Positions 37,200 to 49,748 of a stretch of DNA of 64,000 nucleotides are shown piece by piece. Made by a program: the position numbers and the translations under genes. The DNA comes from Tenebrio molitor (Eukaryota; Arthropoda; Insecta; Coleoptera; Tenebrionidae), in contig NC_091050.1 in assembly GCF_963966145.1 (NCBI RefSeq), forward strand, positions 10,106,001 through 10,170,000, written 5' to 3'. A model generated the notes under the pieces. It made no database searches. It saw only the letters and a program-made list of their open reading frames with translations, and was not told the origin of the DNA. How positions within the stretch are numbered: position 1 is the stretch's first letter; each line of letters starts with the position of its first letter.

Positions 37200-38400
37200 C
37201 GTAAAACATCCCTGCTCCGAAATCAAAGCTGGATAGAAGTCACCCCCTGGAGAAGCCCCCAACAAAAGATACACATTATATACATAGCGCATCGTTGATC
37301 AGTTGTAAAAAATATTTGTGGCGAGTTTTTCGCCAAATCTGGGAGCTTGTCGCTGAAATACAGTAATCCGGGGGAGGGACCGGAGCGGTTTACTTACAAT
37401 AATGTACCTAAGGCTATCTCGCCAACAAAATAAACCCGGAACACAATGGCTCGACGAATCGATAATAGAAGCGTTTTCAAACAATAAAGTCATAATTTTT
37501 TCCCCGACATCAATCAAGCTGCTTCTTCCTTATTTGGCCGTGGGTGTCTCGCCGGATTCGATTGTAACGGAACTGCTCCTGACACTTCTGTCAATACGTG
37601 CAGTGTTAAGTTATTTTTAATGAAATTGGCCAAGGATGAGTCGGCTTCGATAGCGCATAAGAACTGAATTACAGTTTCATTAAATTCCGCTAAGACTACT
37701 TAAGATTCCGTAAATGCAGTTATCAAATTTAAATGTTTAACTTGAGAAGAGTGCTCTCTACGTTTGAAAATGTATTTTCAGGGGATTTCTGTTGCTCGGT
37801 AAAACGACACGGAGTCTTACAACAAACTGTATTTTATTCAGTCGATAAAGTAGAGGGTAAATAGAGTTATAAGTGCCCTGCATTTAAGGCTCAAGGAAAT
37901 TGTAAATATATGAGAGAATACACAACCGGCGAATCCCCAAAACACTTGAATTTATTCACACTGCCAATTTTTTTTCCGACAGTGGGGAGATAAAGGTGCA
38001 TAAAATATTTGCACAAGAATATGCATTTGTAAATTCAGAATTATTTTACGTGAAAATGATGAGGGATTATGAAAAACATTATTTTCATAGGTGTTGGATG
38101 AAAAACAAATTCAAAAAACTTTCTGAATGCGGTGTTAATGTTAATAATAGTTTTATTAGGAAATATTAACTTGATTATTTCCTTTATGTGTTTAGCAACC
38201 CATTGCGTGACAAATATTGACCGATCAAAACGAGAAAACAAAAAATAACCCGATAAAATTTCTCTTAAATACACATGTGCAATAATCTGATAAAAAATGT
38301 CGCTACCTGATTTTTTTTTTAATTATTTTGAATAAAAAGGATTGGAAATAATGCGTTTGTTTTCATTCTATTCAGGAAATAATCAGCCGTATACCCCTCG

Positions 38401-38596
38401 TGCAAAATTTTAATATCGGCATTTTTTTGCTAATGAACTCAATCATCCATAAATTATTCGGTCAGAAGACCAATTATTATCAAATAAAAGCCCTCGACTT
38501 CGTCTCGTGCTCTTATTTGATAATAATTGGTCCTCTGACCTCATTTATGGATGTTTTCGTTCATTAGCAAAAAAATTTCCGATAAAAAATTTTGCA
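38401..38596. repeat. ~196-bp palindrome with CCCTCGACTTCGTCTCG centre
   Basis: TGCAAAATTTTAATATCGGC at the left end pairs with the right end CCGATAAAAAATTTTGCA. AATCATCCATAAATTATTCG, GTCAGAAGACCAATTATTAT, CAAATAA and their complements form the arms. The GC-rich centre is at 38491-38510. Confidence 0.8.
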
Positions 38597-39037
38597 CTTG
38601 GGATATAATATGTGATAAAAACTGTGTATTTTGCTATGAATCATTCCAATTTACTATGGAAGTCTGTCTCTTTGTACATTTTATTTGGATTAAAATATTA
38701 ATTCACATTATTGTAAACCCATTTGTTATTAATAATTAACATCTATGTACAATAACGCTAAATTATATGTACATATGTCCTACAGTGGATATACACAAAA
38801 ATAATAGATATATAGGTAGTTTATATTCTGACCCGGCGCATCCACCAGATTTGAATTAGTAGTTTCAATATTTTTAATAAAATAGAAGACAGAATGATTT
38901 AAAAACACATTTAATGGCAAATTGGAAACTAAACTAGATGACAGTGTTAATATCTAGAAGGATTCATAAGCAACAAAAAAAAAAAAAAAAAAACAAACAG
39001 AATTTGTGACGACACACTGCACTCTACTAGATTTATG

Positions 39038-39210
39038 CAGGGTATTTCACGAGTGATAATGACCCCGACGGAATAGAAAATGCAACCCACAATACATTTG
39101 CAACGCAAACCTGGATATTTCCCCCGACCATATCCAGGTTTGTTTCGCAAATGTATTGTGGGTTGCATTTTCTATTCCCTGGGGCTCATTATCACTCGTA
39201 AAATACTCTC
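39038..39210. mobile_element. Hairpin-family element (copy 5), both arms
   Basis: CAGGGTATTTCACGAGTGAT starts the left arm and ATTATCACTCGTAAAATACT ends the right. The arms are nearly perfect complements, including a GGAATAGAAAATG variant present in both, where other copies have GGAATTGAAAATG. Loop near 39120-39140. Confidence 0.8.
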
Positions 39211-39792
39211 TAGATATCTGATATAGAAAAAGTTGTTAATATTTTCAAAACAGCCAATCCGACTTGCATGAAAATTAATACGCCTTGGAGCTTATCAAAA
39301 TAATTGTACTTTTTTGATGAAGTTATTGGGAAAATAAGAATTGCATAAAACCGCGGAAATTTCAAAGATCCAACAAAAACAACAAGCCTGGCAACCCTTA
39401 CGGAAGCGAACACTTTGTAGAAACAAAAATCAAATGGGTGCATTTTTGTAGAAGTCGTCGTGAACCAATTTCAAAGAAAAATAGACAGACTCCCAAGTGC
39501 ATATAAATTGCCTTTTGTAAATTTTTCTCATGATTTTGTTAGGACTCCGAAATAAATAATTCATCTGCGACTCGTGCTTATTTTAACAACAAAAGGATTC
39601 GTGGTATCGGAGAAATTCATGCAGCAGGGATATTCTAAAAAAAATATACGTTTATTTGAATGATCCTAAAGGTATCGATGGTACTCGTATTTGTATAACA
39701 AGTAGGTACTATCTTATTAAAAAGCCTTGGTTTAATTCCTTTTATCAGGTATACTTATTAAATTCCAATAATATGGAAACTACAAAGTGATT

Positions 39793-39899
39793 CAGGAATA
39801 ATAAATAAAATGAGCCCAACGGAATTGAAAATGCAACCCACAATACATTTGGAAGGTAAAGCTGGATATTTACCGTGTCCACATCCAGCTTTACATTTG
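39793..39899. mobile_element. Hairpin-family element (copy 6), right arm truncated
   Basis: A degraded left end (TCAGGAATAATAAATAAAATGA) leads into AACCCACAATACATTTGG and GGTAAAGCTGGATAT. The right arm is represented only by CATCCAGCTTTACATTTGAT before it breaks off. It carries the AAAGCTGGA variant in both arms. Confidence 0.6.
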
Positions 39900-42800
39900 A
39901 TTTTAATTTTGAAAGGATTAAGATCTGTCAGAACGCTTGAATTTTAATATTACGATATTGACTGTCATGTGATGAATGTTGGCACCACTTTAACAAATAT
40001 TCTGTTACATCCTGAAACTCTATAAACCGATTGATTGCAGTAGAAAATGTCGAGCCAATTTCCAGTTTCCAACTGTTGTGAAATGGTAGGATTCCACCGC
40101 TAGACTAAAGCAGAACTGGAACCTTGTAATGTATGGAAAACAGTTATAAACGGTTTTAATTTGAACGCAGGAATAAGTGTGTTGCAATTAAATTCCCCCA
40201 ACAATTCATCCTGCAAGATAAACATCCCCGATTCGAAAGCCAAGAAACCTACTCATGATGACTTAAATTCCATTATGTGCTCCTTACAGATTTTAATTAA
40301 TACAAAATGTATGAGTTTTGCACAAACTAGACGCTCCCTTCTTGAATTAATTCTAATTAAGTTACGCTGTCTGTGGCGACAGCTCAGCGGTTGCGGCGAC
40401 AGGGTCTAAAACTGGAACTGTTTGATGCATGAATTCCAATCATACCTGCGAGGTGGTCCTGGGATCAAATTCTACCAACCCAATGGGTCCACGAAGTATT
40501 AAAGTCCCCGACCCACCCAGATCCCCGAGCGCAATTAGAGAGAATCGTCATATTTTTCTGCTCCAGCCAGGACAAATTTGTTCCGGATTAGGGCGCGACA
40601 TCCTAAATCTTTAACCTCCAACAAAGCGAATAAATTCCGGGTGGTGTGTGTTCCACGATATTCATGGCTCCGGTGCTCGGTCGCGTTTTATAAACCTTCA
40701 ATATATCAGTTGTCTCCTTCTGTAATGTAGATTTATAAGCAAACGGCATTTTGAAACCTGACGTATCATACAGCTGCTTTCATTGCAGAACGTAAGCTAC
40801 GTGAAATGAATAGTAGAAGTTTCTTACGCTTCGGAAATGCCATAAATACCTCTTGTTTTATTCGGCTTGTTGACAGGTAAGATAATGGAATAATGGAATA
40901 TGTTTGTAAGGAAACGCGAGTGTTTCACGAAAATTCCATTGTGCTCGTCTCGAACAACAATACTTATCAAAAATATTTGCTCATTATTCACAGAGGAGAA
41001 GCGCGCGAATTTGTGACGTACGTGTCGGTCGTTTTCCGAAGAAACGTTGCAGGACCGTGATCGGGGTTAATTAAACTTTACAAGTTAATCCCCTGATGGG
41101 CCCAGATCGATTACTCAGAAGAGACCGCACCGGATTTTTATTCATCTGATGCATCACAGAGAGCACAGAGACTTCGGAAAGCCTCTTCATCTAATTTGGA
41201 TATTTTAAAATCACAAAGCCCTATGTGTAGCGTGTAGAGAGCAAGCCGAAACTTGTTTATTTAAAAGGAAAGGCAAAGTGACTGAAAGCATGGTAAAAAG
41301 CGCTTTTCATGTGGGTACCGAAGTCAGCGAAAGCTCCCCGCGCCAAGCACTCAGATGAAAATTTATCGAGGCCCAGGTGTCGATACTGCACAAATATCGA
41401 CCCACCCCACTTGCATTAATTGAACGGGAAAAGTCGCCATTGATCCAGCTCCGCCGACTTCTCAGTTTAATCAAGCAGAATCAATGGAAATCTCATCAGT
41501 AATTTATTATCCCATTTGTGAAATGAGAGACAGACGAGCTGCCAAAAGCCGACGAAAAACTTCTAGTTTTGCTATCCGTCTCGCTTCCACCTTGCGGGAT
41601 TGTTTTTCATCGACTTGCCATTTATATTTCACAAATTCGACCGAGGTGTGAAAGCTCGCAAGGAAAACTTCGCCTCTACACGTCATCGCAGCCTCCCTTT
41701 AATACCGTTAATTTGAAAAATTTATGTCGGAATTAACGACGGCGAGCGACACTTGCGTTGCTGCAAAAATGTAAATTATGCAAGAGGACGCGGCCAAATA
41801 GTGACGGTGATTTAAATAATCTGTCTGGTTGCAGATTTCGTGCTAATATTTTCACTTCGCGAGTTATGTGACGTAATTAAAACGCAAACACAAACATAAA
41901 AGTTGCAGTTGTGTTCCGACTTTTATTGCGACTAATTTAAGCAAGGTATCAGCGGTGGCGAAGTTATAATAACTTCTGTAATTACGCTCGTGATAATTTT
42001 TTTTGTTTTGTGGGTTGCATATCGTAGATCATACTAACATTATTCGATTTCTGGTGAAAGAGTCGGCAAACTTTCAACGCCTACTAGGATCCCACATTCA
42101 CTTCTATAAACGTAAAAATATCAGTTATTTGAATACAAAGCTGTGCCACGGTTTAAAAATAAAACGTCATAAAATTCGATACTCGTCAACAATAAATAAA
42201 TTAAAAGTGCCAATATTCGGTGAAAACTCACAAAGCAGTAATTATTCGAACCAAACCAGAAATCACGTGTCACGAGATAATTAAAGGTGACTGTCAAAAC
42301 CCTTTTTTTTGTGAAATGCGACATTTTAGCGTTCGGACGAAATTTTATTAGCGTTATGTAAAAGCCGCATTCAGCCCGGAAAATATTACATATCGGGAAA
42401 AAACTAATTGAAAAATACTGCTTAATGTGCAGATCATGCGGAAAGAGACAAAAACGCAATGGCCTGGATTCGGATAAAATGATAATGTGATCATTACGAC
42501 TCCGGGCAAATCTTTGTTTGGTGAGCTATCCGGAATAATTAAAATCCAGCTGGCAGCGAATGCAGGCCAGAGGCGTCTCGTAGGACTGCACACTGATGAA
42601 ACACTGCAAGAGAAATTGTAAAATGTTGAGAGTGGAGTTGCTTTTCGACTTTAGAATTTTTAACAATGGCGCTGACGACCCACCACTGCCAAATCAATTC
42701 GGCTAAGCAGGTTTGAAGTTCACTCGTTGCAGAGTAATGGTAATTGCTCAAATTCAGTGCACAACACGTATTCTTCAGTGCAGAAAATTTGATTGAAAGT

Positions 42801-43636
42801 ACCGTCTACACAATTAAAAGTTATCTCTTCCTTCCGGGTTTGAAAGAGCGCGCCGGGTTGAACGTCTTAATCCGCGCCCCAGCGATGTGTAGCAACACAG
42901 TTGGGCTCCTTGTTTACTCCATATTGGTAACATGTGGTGCGGAAGACCGATAAGTCGAAGGTATGCTTTGTCGACCCTAATAAAGGCGATACAATCTTCA
43001 ACAGTCGAGAATATTACGGCGCCTGCAAATACTTAAAAATTTCCCTTTGTTTACAAAGCGCTTGATAAATTCCGTAGGCCAGGCACGTACCCCGACAAAA
43101 AATTGTCGGGGTTAAATAATTAAAAACGGGATTCTCTCGCCTCGACAAACACCGCCCCTTTCCTTAATAACAAAAATATCGGCCTGAATTATTTCGCAGA
43201 ATATTCACGTTTATTTTTTTGCGAAGCGAAGAAGAATTATGCGAGTCGTGCAGATGACGTTAAGTTGGTTAAAACAACAACGAAAAAACTTACTCAACAC
43301 GTAAATTACGGCCGGGGTGAGTATTTACGACGAGAGGGTTATCCTGAACGCGCCTGAAATAATTTTAAGCCAATGATAAATCTCCCAAAAGTTTCCACTT
43401 ACCAACAGGGATGATTTAAATTTTACAGAGATGAATCCAAGATTGCGACTCTTAAAAAATCAACTGCACCGGAGGGTGCATATTTCATATGTAGCGTGTT
43501 AAACACCAGGACATCTTGTTTTATGTATGTCCAAAATTACCAACTTCTTCAGGAAAAAATGTGTTACTACGAAAAGATCAAAAGAGCTGTCTTTTTCCTT
43601 TTGTTATCTGGTAGCGGTTGACATACTCAGAATATA

Positions 43637-43770
43637 CAGGGTATTTCACGCCCGACGGAATTGAAAATGCAACCCACAATACATTTGGAAGATAAAGCTG
43701 GATGTTTATCGCGTCCATGTCCAGTTTTACGTTCCAAATGTATTGTGGGTTGCATTTTTAATTGCACGAG
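43637..43770. mobile_element. Hairpin-family element (copy 7), both arms
   Basis: Begins CAGGGTATTTCACGCCCGAC, has lost the GTGATAATGAG segment, and continues to ACATTTGGAAGATAAAGCTG. The right arm carries CCAGTTTTACGTTCCAAATG and TATTGTGGGTTGCATTTTTA. Like copy 6 it belongs to the TTGGAA / AAAGCTGGA subgroup. Confidence 0.7.
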
Positions 43771-45540
43771 AGTCGAAGAAGGAATTTTACACGATTTCTG
43801 AATTTACCCTCGCCTTTAATACTCTTGATTGAGTTAAATTAAATGATAACAATTGAGTATGTTGATTCAGAAAAGAAGATAACTTATCCATGAACAAATA
43901 TTGTTTTGAAAACAAAATAACGAAATTTGGTTAAAGAGTAATTCAACAATACAAAATGTTTGCTTTAACCAAAAATATTCCCGACTTGTTTATTTTAGTT
44001 TCTTCCATAATTGGCACGTTTGGCGAAGACCGCTAACTTCCCCCTCAAATACTTCCTCCATAAAATTAATGAGGGTGATTTGTCTGTGCCAAGCGTTCTT
44101 GCGAAACGTAAAATTTTAAACCCCAACCCAGTAACCGGACCTGGTCAGTGAAACAACGTTGACCGAGATCATCTCTTCGTATTACCTGAGCCAACATATT
44201 AAAAAGCGTATTCGGAGCGATCAAGATAACCCCCAAAGCTCCACGATCACCTCGAGCGCAGCCTCCCACGTAACTTCAATTAACAACCCTTCAGTATTTG
44301 TTAACAATGTTGCGTAAGATGAAATTGATGCTGCAGCAGCAGTAATTCCCTTTCGAAGAGTAATGACGAAAACAGTTAGCAGTGACGATGAGCGTGTTTT
44401 ATAAATTAACAACAAACCCTGTCTGCACCGCAAGCGTGATGAGCGGCATCGTTATACATAAAATTGCTATCGTAAAACAGCAGGTGGGTAACATCATCCT
44501 CATCAACCACAACCGAGTAATTAAAACGCGGAATCGAAAGTTCGCTGTGTTATCTTGTAGCGTATTAAAATAGTTCCAAGTTTGGCTAAAAGACACCGGA
44601 GATGGTCTACGCCGTCGTAAAGATAAGCTAATGTCTGTTGGGTGAAGAAGCGCTCCGTCGAGGCCAGAACGTGTGTGCATGCAAATGGTGCCTTGGCTGT
44701 ATTACGTGTTGCATATCCGCAATTATGACGTGCACAAATTGCGCGTGGAGCTTTCATTTTGGCCAGTTTGGTGCAATTTCGCCGGTGCCTAGCGGCTTTG
44801 CAGGAATTAATTTCACACGTGTCATCTATTAGAAGCGACGCTATCTGGCTACGACTTGACAATTATCTCTCGAATGGCGGCAAGGTCTGATTAAGTCCTT
44901 TGGAACAATTCCCACCTGCTGCAATAATCTTGTTACTGTCATACACCTACAGCTACAGCGTATGCCTCCTTGATAACACCTCGGTAATTTATAGCCGCCT
45001 TCCAAGACCGCCCTTCCGGAACTTAAACCAGGATTTAGGCAATAATCGTAACTAGTTTAACGAGGTTGGCTAAATGAAAACTACAGAGGCCCCTGATGGC
45101 TGTCGCTCAAATACAGGATTAATCGAGGGGGCGGAAGCGCTGTAATCTTAAAAACCGAGAGGGTCACACTTTGTTTGCATTTAATAAAGAGATGATGAGT
45201 GTGTGACTCGTTACTTGAAGCTTTTTGAAATGACTGTTACTCGAGAGTACACAATTTTCCTCGCTTCAGTGTGTCATCATCTCAGAGGAGCGGAAATTGA
45301 GCTTGTTTCGGACTCTTGTTAGTTGTGAAAGGTCGAGTGAGCTTTACACAAGTTCGCTTGTAATAGTGGAATCTAGTTTGACTCCGGTTTGTCGGCGCAA
45401 ATTCTAAAGAAATACAACCAAACTCGATTTCCGCTTTTGTGGGATATGTGTCTTATTTGTAAACAGACATTATAACAAAATCTATTTGCCAAATGCGATA
45501 CATTTACCAAAAGGAGAATAAAATGTACAAGAATTTTATT

Positions 45541-45827
45541 TTTCTATAATTGATTCAAAAAAATTGAAATTCACGCATAGTTATCTGTGCCTGAAGTGGG
45601 TCATTTTCTGACGTGTATTTTTTTTTACATTGTTAGTAAGATCGAAACCATAGAGACCATACAAAACAATGTGTGAAATGCAATTTCACGCATACGACTA
45701 TTTCTGTTTTTCATTTCACGCACTGTTTTTTATTAGTTACCTAGCAACATGGTCACTGCATTGAAACTTCAGAGTTCCTTCAAAAATTTGAATTTTTAAT
45801 TTCAATTTTTTGAATCAATTATAGAAA
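45541..45827. repeat. 287-bp unit with 29-bp terminal inverted repeats
   Basis: TTTCTATAATTGATTCAAAA, AAATTGAAAT at the left end is complementary, with one base of length difference, to 45799-45827 at the right end. The interior is unrecognised. It abuts the palindrome 45839-45954. Confidence 0.65.
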
Positions 45828-45838
45828 AAATATTGTTT

Positions 45839-45954
45839 ATATTTCGTGCGCGAAGATGTTTTTGTGCATTCAAAGGCTTATACTGCCTCGACCTTCGTCT
45901 CGGCGTAAAAGACCTTTTCATGCACAAAAAACACTCTCTTCGCGCACTTAATAT
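45839..45954. repeat. Palindrome with CCTCGACCTTCGTCTCGG centre
   Basis: The left arm (ATATTTCGTGCGCGAAGATG, TTTTTGTGCAT) and right arm (ATGCACAAAAAACACTCTCT, TCGCGCACTTAATAT) are imperfect complements around 45886-45903. Confidence 0.7.
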
Positions 45955-46410
45955 AAAAATAACTATTATGATCATAAAACTAAACTGTCAATTTAGTTAT
46001 AATATTTTGTGTCGATGTCAGTAATTGGAAAAAAGATTGTCTGATGATTTGTTCTAATACTTCTAATATTTTAAGATCTGTCATCGACGAAAACTTTTCT
46101 CAGGTAATCAACGATGTTGATTATTTTGCTCTGTGTATTAAATATTTTCCCTGCTCTCGTTTGGGTTTTTTCTAAAGTACCTACCTAAAAGCTGTCTCAG
46201 GTAGGCATGGGCATATTAAGATTCATGGAGAAATGTTCTAGAAAAACGTGAATTAAATTTAGCTTTGCAGATTTCTACTGACCAGTTTGTTATCATCAGA
46301 AAACTATAAAAAACAACTCGCTTTGTTTTTAAATAACACTCATAATTCACAATACATAACTTTATTTGCATTCAAAAAATATTTTATGTAATAAACAAAA
46401 TTTTAAAATA

Positions 46411-46866
46411 TGTGATGATGAGCTCGGTGGAATTGAAAATGCAACCCACAATACATTTTCAAAGTTAACGTGGTTATTGTTTTAAAATGAAATTATGACT
46501 CCATGATGGCTTTGCTAATAATTTTATTTGCCATAACTGACATTTACGAATAAGTTAAAATACGACGATTAAAATGTATTCAGACGATTTGAAAACAGAC
46601 ATAGTTTTGACTTATGGCGAATGTAATGAAAATGCTTCTGCCGTTGCTGGCTTATGCAGACAATAAACATTTTTCTAAAAACTCTCGTTTTTTCACAATT
46701 TCATTTAACCAGCGAATGACGTTTATGTCAAAATTTACGAAACTGCACAGCTAACTAAATTTTATGTTTTTTTAAATAAAAAACAAAATCCACGTCTACT
46801 TTGCAATTGTATTGTGGGTTGCATTTTCAATTCCATCAGGCTGTTTGTTACTCGTGAAATAGCCTG
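46411..46866. mobile_element. Hairpin-family element (copy 8), long form with internal HTH remnant
   Basis: The left arm (GTGATGATGAGCTCGGTGGA, AACCCACAATACATTTTC, AACGTGG) and right arm (CCACGTCTACTTTGCAATTG, TATTGTGGGTTGCATTTTCA, TTACTCGTGAAATAGCCTG) are inverted repeats of ~55 bp. They enclose about 340 bp that matches the core of 2205-2553, including the frame at 46574-46666. The extreme left terminus is degraded. This copy shows that the family arms can be true terminal repeats of a longer element. Confidence 0.7.
46574..46666 (+). pseudogene. Transposase N-terminal helix-turn-helix remnant (DUF4817-like), second copy
   Basis: ATG followed by 30 codons starting MYSDDLKTDIVLTYGECNEN, ending AGLCRQ and TAA. 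It aligns codon for codon with 2396-2488 and stops at the same position. Spacing of YS, D, YGEC and NA matches the DUF4817 pattern as I know it. It is too short to act as a transposase by itself. Confidence 0.55.
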
Positions 46867-47278
46867 ATTGTATTTTTAATTAAATCGTGCTGCCGAATTT
46901 GGATTAAACACACTTGAATCTACTAAGAAACATTTTATTTGCAGATCAGCGATATTCCACCATTTTAACACAATTTCTCTTCAACTTTTAGAAGTTCAAA
47001 AGTCTTATTAGGACAACTTCCGACGAACTAAATTGGCGAAAAAATCACTGAAACAAATATTTGACCCTCACTTTTTCATGCAGCTTTAGAAAACCTTCTA
47101 AATCTGCTTCATTGTTAGTTAACATTATTGACGACATTACCGGAGCTTCTAGAAAAGGTTTCGTTGTTATATTACTTTTTTTTAGCTCTTAGCTAAATCG
47201 TTTAATGTAATTAGCGATAAAGTTTTATGCGTTAAACTTAAGTATTTAAGTTTTAAATCACCTCCATTCCAACCGTAC

Positions 47279-47470
47279 TTGGGTAATGTATCTACTAGGA
47301 CTGGACAACATCTGTTGCTTAATGTGCGCTATAACATATGGTTTAGCACAGGGCAGAAAAGTAGAACTTTTGCCATTTATCTAGGTAATGAATTAAACAA
47401 AGAAAAGGATATGAAACGCTTAGAACGCATTAATTCATTCAAATGTAAATACAAAACGCTTTTATTATGT
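47279..47470 (+). pseudogene. Probable non-LTR retrotransposon ORF2 C-terminal fragment
   Basis: The frame reads STRTGQHLLLNVRYNIWFST, GQKSRTFAIYLGNELNKEK, then RINSFKCKYKTLLL. This resembles the end of reverse transcriptases of CR1/Jockey-type elements, where TRxxxxLxxPxxRTxxGQxSFxxxGxxxWNxLPxxI is followed by SFKxxLKxxLL. Key tokens (TR, GQKS, the LGNELN position, NSFK, LL) are in order with proper spacing. The upstream sequence could not be read as reverse transcriptase, so it is a truncated relic. Confidence 0.45.
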
Positions 47471-48635
47471 TTGTATTATTCAATTGTCTTTTTGTTATTA
47501 TTAAAAAAAAAAAACAGACGGTAGACAACAATTGGATAAACAATATACGAATATTTTCCATCTCTGAAAAACATATTTTCTGTAGGAAACAAAACAGTTT
47601 GTGTTTTTATTATTTTTATAACTGCCGTTGGAGATTGTTTATATTACATATTAATATTTACGGTAACTGTGTTTGCGCTTTTAAACCAGAATTTTTAACT
47701 AGCTAAATTGCAAATTATTTCCTGAAAGGAGTAACTGTACAAGCAATTAGCTCTCCGTAAGCTCATAACATTTAAGCTCTTCAAAGATACGTCGTCTGGC
47801 GTCTTAACTATTAATTTAACAATTTATTATTAAAACCCCAACGCGGAATGAGTAAAACACTAAATTTCTTTTTTAATCCTCTTTTGCACAAGTGGTGTTG
47901 CTGTTGCGTTAATCTGATTACTGAGCAGAGTGCAGAGGAGCAAAATAATAACAACCTGCTCTAATAAATAAGAAAGAATGTTAAAAAATGTTGTGGATTG
48001 TGTTGTAGTTGGATATTAACTAATTTGTTTTTTGGTTTATTATTTCAATACTGTAAAATATAGGTATACTATTTACACTGTTTACAGTTATTTTTTAAAA
48101 TTCCTGGATACGTCGTTGAATGATAAAGTTCGGTACTGCTTGCTGATTTTCACAAACATTATATCTTCTGTTCGTTTATTCAAAAAACAACGCTGTTTGA
48201 CTCAGTCAAAGAAAGAATCCAGAGTTATGAAAGAGAAAATTTAATTTTTTGAGTAAACAACTTTTTGTACAATAAGATTGTTTTAAGTGCCTTTAAAAGC
48301 CTGCCTTAAAAAATAATTAGGTATTATTTGGGCAGCAAACCAAAAAGTTACTAATAATAATGGTTTAAGAAAAGTGTTTCTGTTTTTATTCAAATAAAAA
48401 TATTTGATTCGCCAAGCCCAAATCTTTCACTTTAACATGTTGAAACAAGTCTCTAAGTAAACTTTTCTATTGTAAATCAAAATATACAGTATCTTCTTGC
48501 CTTATACTGTGAAAAGTAGTTATCAAAAAATTGTAGAAAGTTGTTGTAGTGGAATTATTTTTGTATCACTACCATAACCAGATGTTATGGTAATAATTTA
48601 GTTAGGTCAGAGTGATGGTAGGAACTTGCCCTCAC

Positions 48636-48791
48636 CTAGCACTCCTAATCTGAAGTTGATGGTGACGACGATGACCCTTCCGGTGGAGGCGAGCACCGTC
48701 CCATCATAGGGATTGCCCGAGTTCCACTCGTAGCTCTCACCATGCACGTAAACTACACAAGGCAACGGATTGGTTTCCTCTTCGCCAGTGG
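48636..48791 (-). CDS. Nlg: Neuroligin, internal coding exon (early cholinesterase-like domain)
   Basis: Encodes 52 codons: (A)TGEEETNPLPCVVYVHGE, SYEWNSGNPYDGTVLAST, GRVIVVTINFRLGVLG. The acceptor TTTGTTCCAG precedes 48791 and the donor CTAG|gtgagg is at 48635; both ends are phase 1. HGESYEWNSGNPYDG occupies the place of the HGGG oxyanion loop of active esterases and is typical of neuroligins. NFRLGVLG is the conserved strand that follows. The long open frame continuing to 49017 on the minus strand beyond the acceptor has no neuroligin-like sequence and is not exon. The exon before this one (expected to end ...EDCLYLNIYxP) was not found up to 64000. Confidence 0.94.
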
Positions 48792-49748
48792 CTGGAACAA
48801 AAACAGAAGAATAAGTCCGGCAAGAAACCACCAAAAAACTCCCTAACAAGCCCGGAGTGGTTACACGTGGACGACAATTTGCTCCGTCGTTAAATTTAAG
48901 CTTCTCCCATAAGCTTTGACGTTTCTTACGTCTCCTCTGATAAAAAAGTATAAGCGTTAAACGACCACCGGTTTCTTGTACGCGCCCTGTAAGTGACGCC
49001 GCAACGAAAATAATCACTTACGACTCGGAGGAGCTGTATGCCCGGTCGGGAAATCTTGTTTTCCCGGCCTGATAAAAAATTATTGCGCCGGAAACGCTTT
49101 GTCTTTCTCGGAGAAACGTTTTGTCAATTTGCGGCGAGGTTTTTGGTGCAGCGGCGACGCTGCAACGAGAGTCCTTCATTAAGATTAGCGCCATTAATCC
49201 TGACTGACGTCTAGGCGCCCACTATTTATAGAAAGAAATCCCGACGACTAAGCGCTACATTCATTTTTAATGCAGACGATAATGCCCGCAAGTCATGCAA
49301 GGAATCTGCCTTATTTAGATTTTATGCGAGGAAGATGTCACGACCGGAATATAAAAAGGACATGCTTTTTTCATCGGCTTCATCAAAGATTATCCTATTT
49401 TATATTATTCCTACGTTTCTCTAGTGTTTGAATATTTTACATCAGGACTAGGGACCGCTCCTGGTCTCCCGGTCAGGATCTAATTTGCCAACACCATTTG
49501 TATGGTAATTCCGTACACACGTGGTCATTACAGTATACTATAAGTAGATGTTGGCAGTAATGACCAGATTCTGAAGCTTGACAATGGAAATTGATTATAG
49601 GAATAGATTACACACTCCACACATGGAATTCGTCCTTTTGAAATGTTTTATCCACCTATAATCCAGTAGTGGTTGACAATAGAAAATAGTATATTATGTT
49701 ATTAGGAGCAAAAATGAAGTTTTATGTGCTGCGACTGTCAAACGAAGT

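Larger units (their letters stand above)
32231..48635 (-). other. Neuroligin intron, 16.4 kb
   Basis: Runs from the donor CTAG|gtgagg at 48635 to the acceptor at 32232-32231, phase 1 on both sides. It contains a transposase remnant (35332-36146), five hairpin-family copies (39038, 39793, 43637, 46411 and a doubtful fragment near 41988), several palindromes and a retrotransposon fragment (47279-47470). In 32500-33450, 33500-35300, 40100-43600, 44000-45500 and 47700-48600 I see no recognisable feature. A run of 19 A at 38975-38993 precedes copy 5. CCCGGCGCATCCACCA near 38835 also occurs near 14492. Confidence 0.85.

Noticed and set aside
41988..42020. Possible tenth hairpin-family copy (CTCGTGATAAT, GTGGGTTGCAT)
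   Set aside because: Only two short fragments match and their order does not fit either arm convincingly.
48792..49017. Minus-strand open frame extending the 48636-48791 neuroligin exon upstream
   Set aside because: A good acceptor (TTTGTTCCAG) sits at 48792 and the upstream residues do not resemble neuroligin; phase fits a G|CC split codon with a more distant exon.
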